A stretch of 14,357 nucleotides of DNA from an uncultured Cloacibacillus sp. (GTDB taxonomy: Bacteria; Synergistota; Synergistia; Synergistales; Synergistaceae): positions 1 to 14,357 of the forward strand of contig UQVV01000024.1 of NCBI GenBank assembly GCA_900544635.1. The letters run 5' to 3'. The notes below the pieces were generated by a model, which ran no database searches, was not told the origin of the DNA, and saw only the letters and a list, made by a program, of their open reading frames with translations. Below, piece after piece: positions 11,679 to 14,357 of this stretch (positions are counted from its first letter, which is position 1; each line of letters begins with the position of its first letter). Made by a program: the position numbers and the translations under genes.

Positions 11679-14066
11679 ATGATAGACATGAGCAAAATCC
11701 TGCTCTTCGACGGCGCTATGGGGACGATGCTCCAACGCCGCGGCCTGAAGCTCGGGGCCGTGCCCGAGGCGCTGAACCTTACCGCGCCCGAAGAGATAAC
11801 GGCGATACATAAAGAATACCTCGAAGCGGGGGCCGACGTGGTTCTCTCGAACACCTTCGGCGCGAACCGCTTCAAGGCCGAGAAGGCCGGAGCGCCGCTC
11901 GCCGACATCGTTCGCGCCGGAGTGCGAAACGCGAGAGCCGCGGCGGATTCGTTCGGCGGACGTTACGCCGCGCTCGACATCGGCCCGTGCGGCCGCGTGC
12001 TCAAGCCCTCGGGCGACCTCGAATTCGACGAGGCCGTCGAGGTGTTCGCGGAAATCGTCCGCGCCGGAGAGGGCGAGGGCGCGGACTTCATACTGCTCGA
12101 AACCTTCACCGACCTCTACGAGCTCAAGGCCGCCGTCATAGCGGCGAAGGAGAACTCAAAGCTGCCCATATTCGCGACGATGAGCTTCGAGGAGAACGGC
12201 ACGACCTTCTTCGGCGCGTGCGTCGAATCGATGGTCTCGACGCTCGAGGCGCTCGGCGTCTCGGCGCTCGGCGTCAACTGCTCGCTCGGGCCGAAACAGC
12301 TCGCTCCGATAGTGAAGCGCATCCTCGCCTGCGCGCACATCCCCGTCCTCGTGCAGCCGAACGCGGGGCTGCCCGTCATACGCGGCGGCGAAACGGCATA
12401 CGACGTTACGCCGGAGCAGTTCGCCAGGTACGCGCGCGAATTCGTCGCGGAGGGCGTGCGCTTCATAGGCGGCTGCTGCGGCACGACGCCCGAGTACATC
12501 CGCCTCGTGCGCGGCGCGATAGATGGCCTTGCGCCGAAGGAGCCGGACGCTCCGCGCCGCACCGTAATCTGCTCGCCGTCGCGCGTCGTGAACTTCGACG
12601 GCGGAATCACGGTGATCGGCGAGCGGCTCAACCCGACCGGCAAAAAAGCGCTCCAGGCGGCGCTGCGCGCGCACGACACCGACTACCTGCTGCGCGAGGC
12701 GCTTCGCCAGCAGGAGCAGGGCGCGCAGGCGCTCGACCTCAACACGGGGCTGCCCGACATCGACGAAGCCGCGGCGCTCGCCGAGGCCGCGCAGAAAATC
12801 CAGGCCGTCACGCCGCTGCCCTTGCAACTGCCGCTCCAGCTCGACTCTTCGTCGCCAGCGGCGCTCGAACGCGCGGCGCGCCTCTACAACGGAAAGCCGC
12901 TCTTGAACTCCGTCAACGGCAAAAAAGAATCCCTCGAATCAATTCTCCCGATAGCGAAAAAATACGGCTGCGCCGTCCTCGGCCTCGCGCTCGACGAAAA
13001 CGGCGTGCCGAAGACCGCCGAGGCGCGCCTCGAAATCGCGCGCCGCATAGTCGCGGCCGCGGAAGCCGCGGGAATCCCGCGCGAGGACGTGCTCATAGAC
13101 TGCCTCGTTATGACAGCGAGCGCGCAGCAGGAGCAGGCCGCCGAGACCTTGAAGGCGCTCGCGCTCGTCAAAAAAGAGCTCGGCGTCAAAACCGTCCTCG
13201 GCGTCAGCAACGTATCGTTCGGCCTGCCGATGCGCCCCGTCGTCAACCGCACGATGCTCGCGATGGCCTTCGCGATGGGGCTCGACGCGCCGATAATGAA
13301 CCCCGGCGACGCGGGAATGTCCGAGACCGTAGCAGCGGCCCGCGTCCTGCTCGGCGAGGACAAAGAGGCCGCCGCCTACATAGCGCGCTGCTCCGCAGCC
13401 GCGCCCGAGCAGAAGCCGGAAGCTAAGCAGGAAAGCCGCGCCGACATACATTACGCGATAACCCACGGCCTCGAGGACGAAGCCGCGAAGGCCGCAGAAG
13501 AGCTGCTCGCGGGCGGCACGCAGCCGATGTCCGTCATAGAAGAAAAGATAATCCCCGCGCTCGACGCCGTCGGCAAAGACTACGAGACCGGCGCGATATT
13601 CCTGCCGCAGCTCATAAAATCCGCCGAAGCCGCGAAATCCTCGTTCGAGGTGCTGCGCGCGAAGCTCGCGCGCGAGGGCGGCGCGCAGAAGGGCGCGAAG
13701 CTCGTCATCGCGACCGTCTACGGCGACATACACGACATAGGAAAGAACATCGTCCGCGTCATACTCGAAAACTACAACTTCGACGTGACGGACCTCGGCC
13801 GCGACGTGCCGCCCGAGCGCGTGGCGCAGGCCGTGCGCGAGACCGGCGCGAAGATAGTCGGCCTCTCGGCGCTCATGACGACCACCGTCGCAAGCATGAA
13901 GGATACAATCGCGCTGCTGCGCCGCGAGTGCCCGGACGTGAAGATAATCGTTGGCGGCGCGGTGCTCACGCCGCACCTCGCAGAATACGCGGGCGCGGAC
14001 TACTACGCGAAGGACGCGATGGAGACCGTGCGCATAGCCGAGAAATTAAGCGCGGAAGCGAAATAG
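11679..14066 (+). CDS. metH: Cobalamin-dependent methionine synthase, short form without activation domain
   Basis: A 795-residue cytoplasmic enzyme that moves the methyl group of 5-methyl-tetrahydrofolate to homocysteine through B12. Homocysteine domain about 1-285: DGAMGTMLQ (11-19) and zinc ligands C201 (GVNCSLGP) and C266/C267 (GGCCGTT). Pterin-binding domain about 305-565: VIGERLNPTGKK, LDLNTGLPDID, GVSNVSFGLP. B12 cap about 585-665, then the B12 Rossmann domain about 672-795 with GDIHDIGKN (axial ligand H685), SALMTTT (730-736) and VGG (758-760). The roughly 330-residue AdoMet-binding activation domain of E. coli MetH (1227 residues) is absent, so a separate reactivation factor is expected elsewhere. 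ATG 11679 follows AGGAG at 11665-11669; ATG 11688 is an alternative. It is the last gene of the operon, 12 bp after metF. Confidence 0.95.
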   Translation: MIDMSKILLFDGAMGTMLQRRGLKLGAVPEALNLTAPEEITAIHKEYLEAGADVVLSNTFGANRFKAEKAGAPLADIVRAGVRNARAAADSFGGRYAALDIGPCGRVLKPSGDLEFDEAVEVFAEIVRAGEGEGADFILLETFTDLYELKAAVIAAKENSKLPIFATMSFEENGTTFFGACVESMVSTLEALGVSALGVNCSLGPKQLAPIVKRILACAHIPVLVQPNAGLPVIRGGETAYDVTPEQFARYAREFVAEGVRFIGGCCGTTPEYIRLVRGAIDGLAPKEPDAPRRTVICSPSRVVNFDGGITVIGERLNPTGKKALQAALRAHDTDYLLREALRQQEQGAQALDLNTGLPDIDEAAALAEAAQKIQAVTPLPLQLPLQLDSSSPAALERAARLYNGKPLLNSVNGKKESLESILPIAKKYGCAVLGLALDENGVPKTAEARLEIARRIVAAAEAAGIPREDVLIDCLVMTASAQQEQAAETLKALALVKKELGVKTVLGVSNVSFGLPMRPVVNRTMLAMAFAMGLDAPIMNPGDAGMSETVAAARVLLGEDKEAAAYIARCSAAAPEQKPEAKQESRADIHYAITHGLEDEAAKAAEELLAGGTQPMSVIEEKIIPALDAVGKDYETGAIFLPQLIKSAEAAKSSFEVLRAKLAREGGAQKGAKLVIATVYGDIHDIGKNIVRVILENYNFDVTDLGRDVPPERVAQAVRETGAKIVGLSALMTTTVASMKDTIALLRRECPDVKIIVGGAVLTPHLAEYAGADYYAKDAMETVRIAEKLSAEAK

Positions 14067-14092
14067 CAGAAAGCCGCGGAAATCACGGAAAA

Positions 14093-14153
14093 CCGCCGCA
14101 CGCGCGCGCCAGCGGCAGAACGCAGGGCGGCGGCAGTGCGGCGGGATTTTTTT
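14093..14153 (+). terminator. Intrinsic terminator ending the operon after metH
   Basis: CCGCCGCAC (14093-14101) is perfectly complementary to GTGCGGCGG (14136-14144). Seven T residues follow at 14147-14153. The 34-nt loop is long but contains its own GC-rich pairing possibilities (for example CGCC 14107-14110 with GGCG 14126-14129), so the whole may form one extended hairpin. Confidence 0.7.
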
Positions 14154-14160
14154 ATAAAAT
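14153..14160 (+). promoter_or_regulatory. Possible -10 region for the SDR gene
   Basis: TATAAAAT (14153-14160) begins at the last T of the metH terminator, about 40 bp before the SDR start. No -35 box is visible at the right distance, because that stretch is the GC-rich terminator stem. Weak evidence: the sequence may only be the AT-rich tail of the terminator. Confidence 0.25.
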
Positions 14161-14199
14161 TCAGCAAAGCGTCACGAGCTTACCGAAGGAGCAAAAAGC

Positions 14200-14357
14200 A
14201 TGAACGTCAGCGAACTCTTCAACATCAAAGGCAAAAAGGCCATTGTCACGGGCGGAGGCCGCGGCCTCTGCCGCGCGATGGCCGAGGCGCTGCACGAGGC
14301 CGGCGCGCGCGTGCTCATAATAGGACGCGACGAAGCTGCGCTCGCGCGCGCCGCACG
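14200..14357 (+). CDS. Short-chain dehydrogenase/reductase (SDR), 5' part only
   Basis: The first 52 codons of a gene that runs off the window. The N-terminus (LFNIKGKKAIVTGGGRGL) has the classical SDR dinucleotide-binding pattern TGxxxGxG, with TGGGRGLC at about residues 18-25 followed by the expected helix. GARVLIIGRD (36-45) ends the second strand. An arginine rather than an acidic residue follows the second strand (GRD), which hints at NADP(H) preference, though this is weak. The opening resembles gluconate 5-dehydrogenase/KduD-like SDRs, but with the catalytic Ser-Tyr-Lys outside the window the substrate cannot be assigned. The ATG at 14200 follows AAGGAG at 14186-14191. It is separated from metH by a terminator, so it is probably a new transcription unit. 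Confidence 0.9.
   Translation, partial: MNVSELFNIKGKKAIVTGGGRGLCRAMAEALHEAGARVLIIGRDEAALARAA

Overview
The window reads as chromosomal DNA of a GC-rich (roughly 60% or more by eye), diderm, anaerobe-type bacterium. Hints are an AsmA-like envelope protein, B12 salvage genes next to a cobalamin-dependent methionine synthase that lacks the activation domain, and a metal-responsive riboswitch class best known from Firmicutes and other anaerobes. GC-rich codons combined with frequent AUA isoleucine codons remind me of Synergistota (Cloacibacillus/Synergistes type), but this is inference and no rRNA is present. No mobile elements, CRISPR arrays, tRNA or rRNA genes were seen.

Left part (1-1163, minus strand): a small DUF486 (DMT-like) membrane protein and an exported protein of unknown function. 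Middle left (1164-3768, plus strand): a promoter leads straight into what looks like a complete NiCo (czcD-type, Ni2+/Co2+) riboswitch with an overlapping intrinsic terminator, in front of a cation diffusion facilitator (CDF) exporter. Then comes a CorA-family divalent-cation channel whose roughly 160-nt leader encodes a proline-rich 19-residue peptide and can form alternative hairpins. A strong terminator follows corA, and a monocistronic-looking HhH-GPD (AlkA-type) DNA glycosylase comes next from its own promoter.

Right part (4665-14153, plus strand): a tightly packed probable operon. Its genes are a 1260-residue AsmA-like protein, CobU (cobinamide kinase/guanylyltransferase), CobS (cobalamin synthase), a Cof-type HAD phosphatase overlapping cobS by 4 bp, MetF-like methylenetetrahydrofolate reductase and a short MetH. 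The operon ends at a hairpin plus T-tract after metH. An SDR oxidoreductase begins at 14200 and runs off the window.

Together, the operon joins completion of the cobalamin nucleotide loop to its use: MetF makes 5-methyl-tetrahydrofolate and B12-dependent MetH uses it to make methionine. The riboswitch-controlled CDF exporter and CorA upstream are divalent-metal genes, so the neighbourhood has a cobalt/B12 flavour. The most notable items are the riboswitch, the corA leader peptide and its competing RNA structures, and the HAD phosphatase as a candidate for the missing CobC step.
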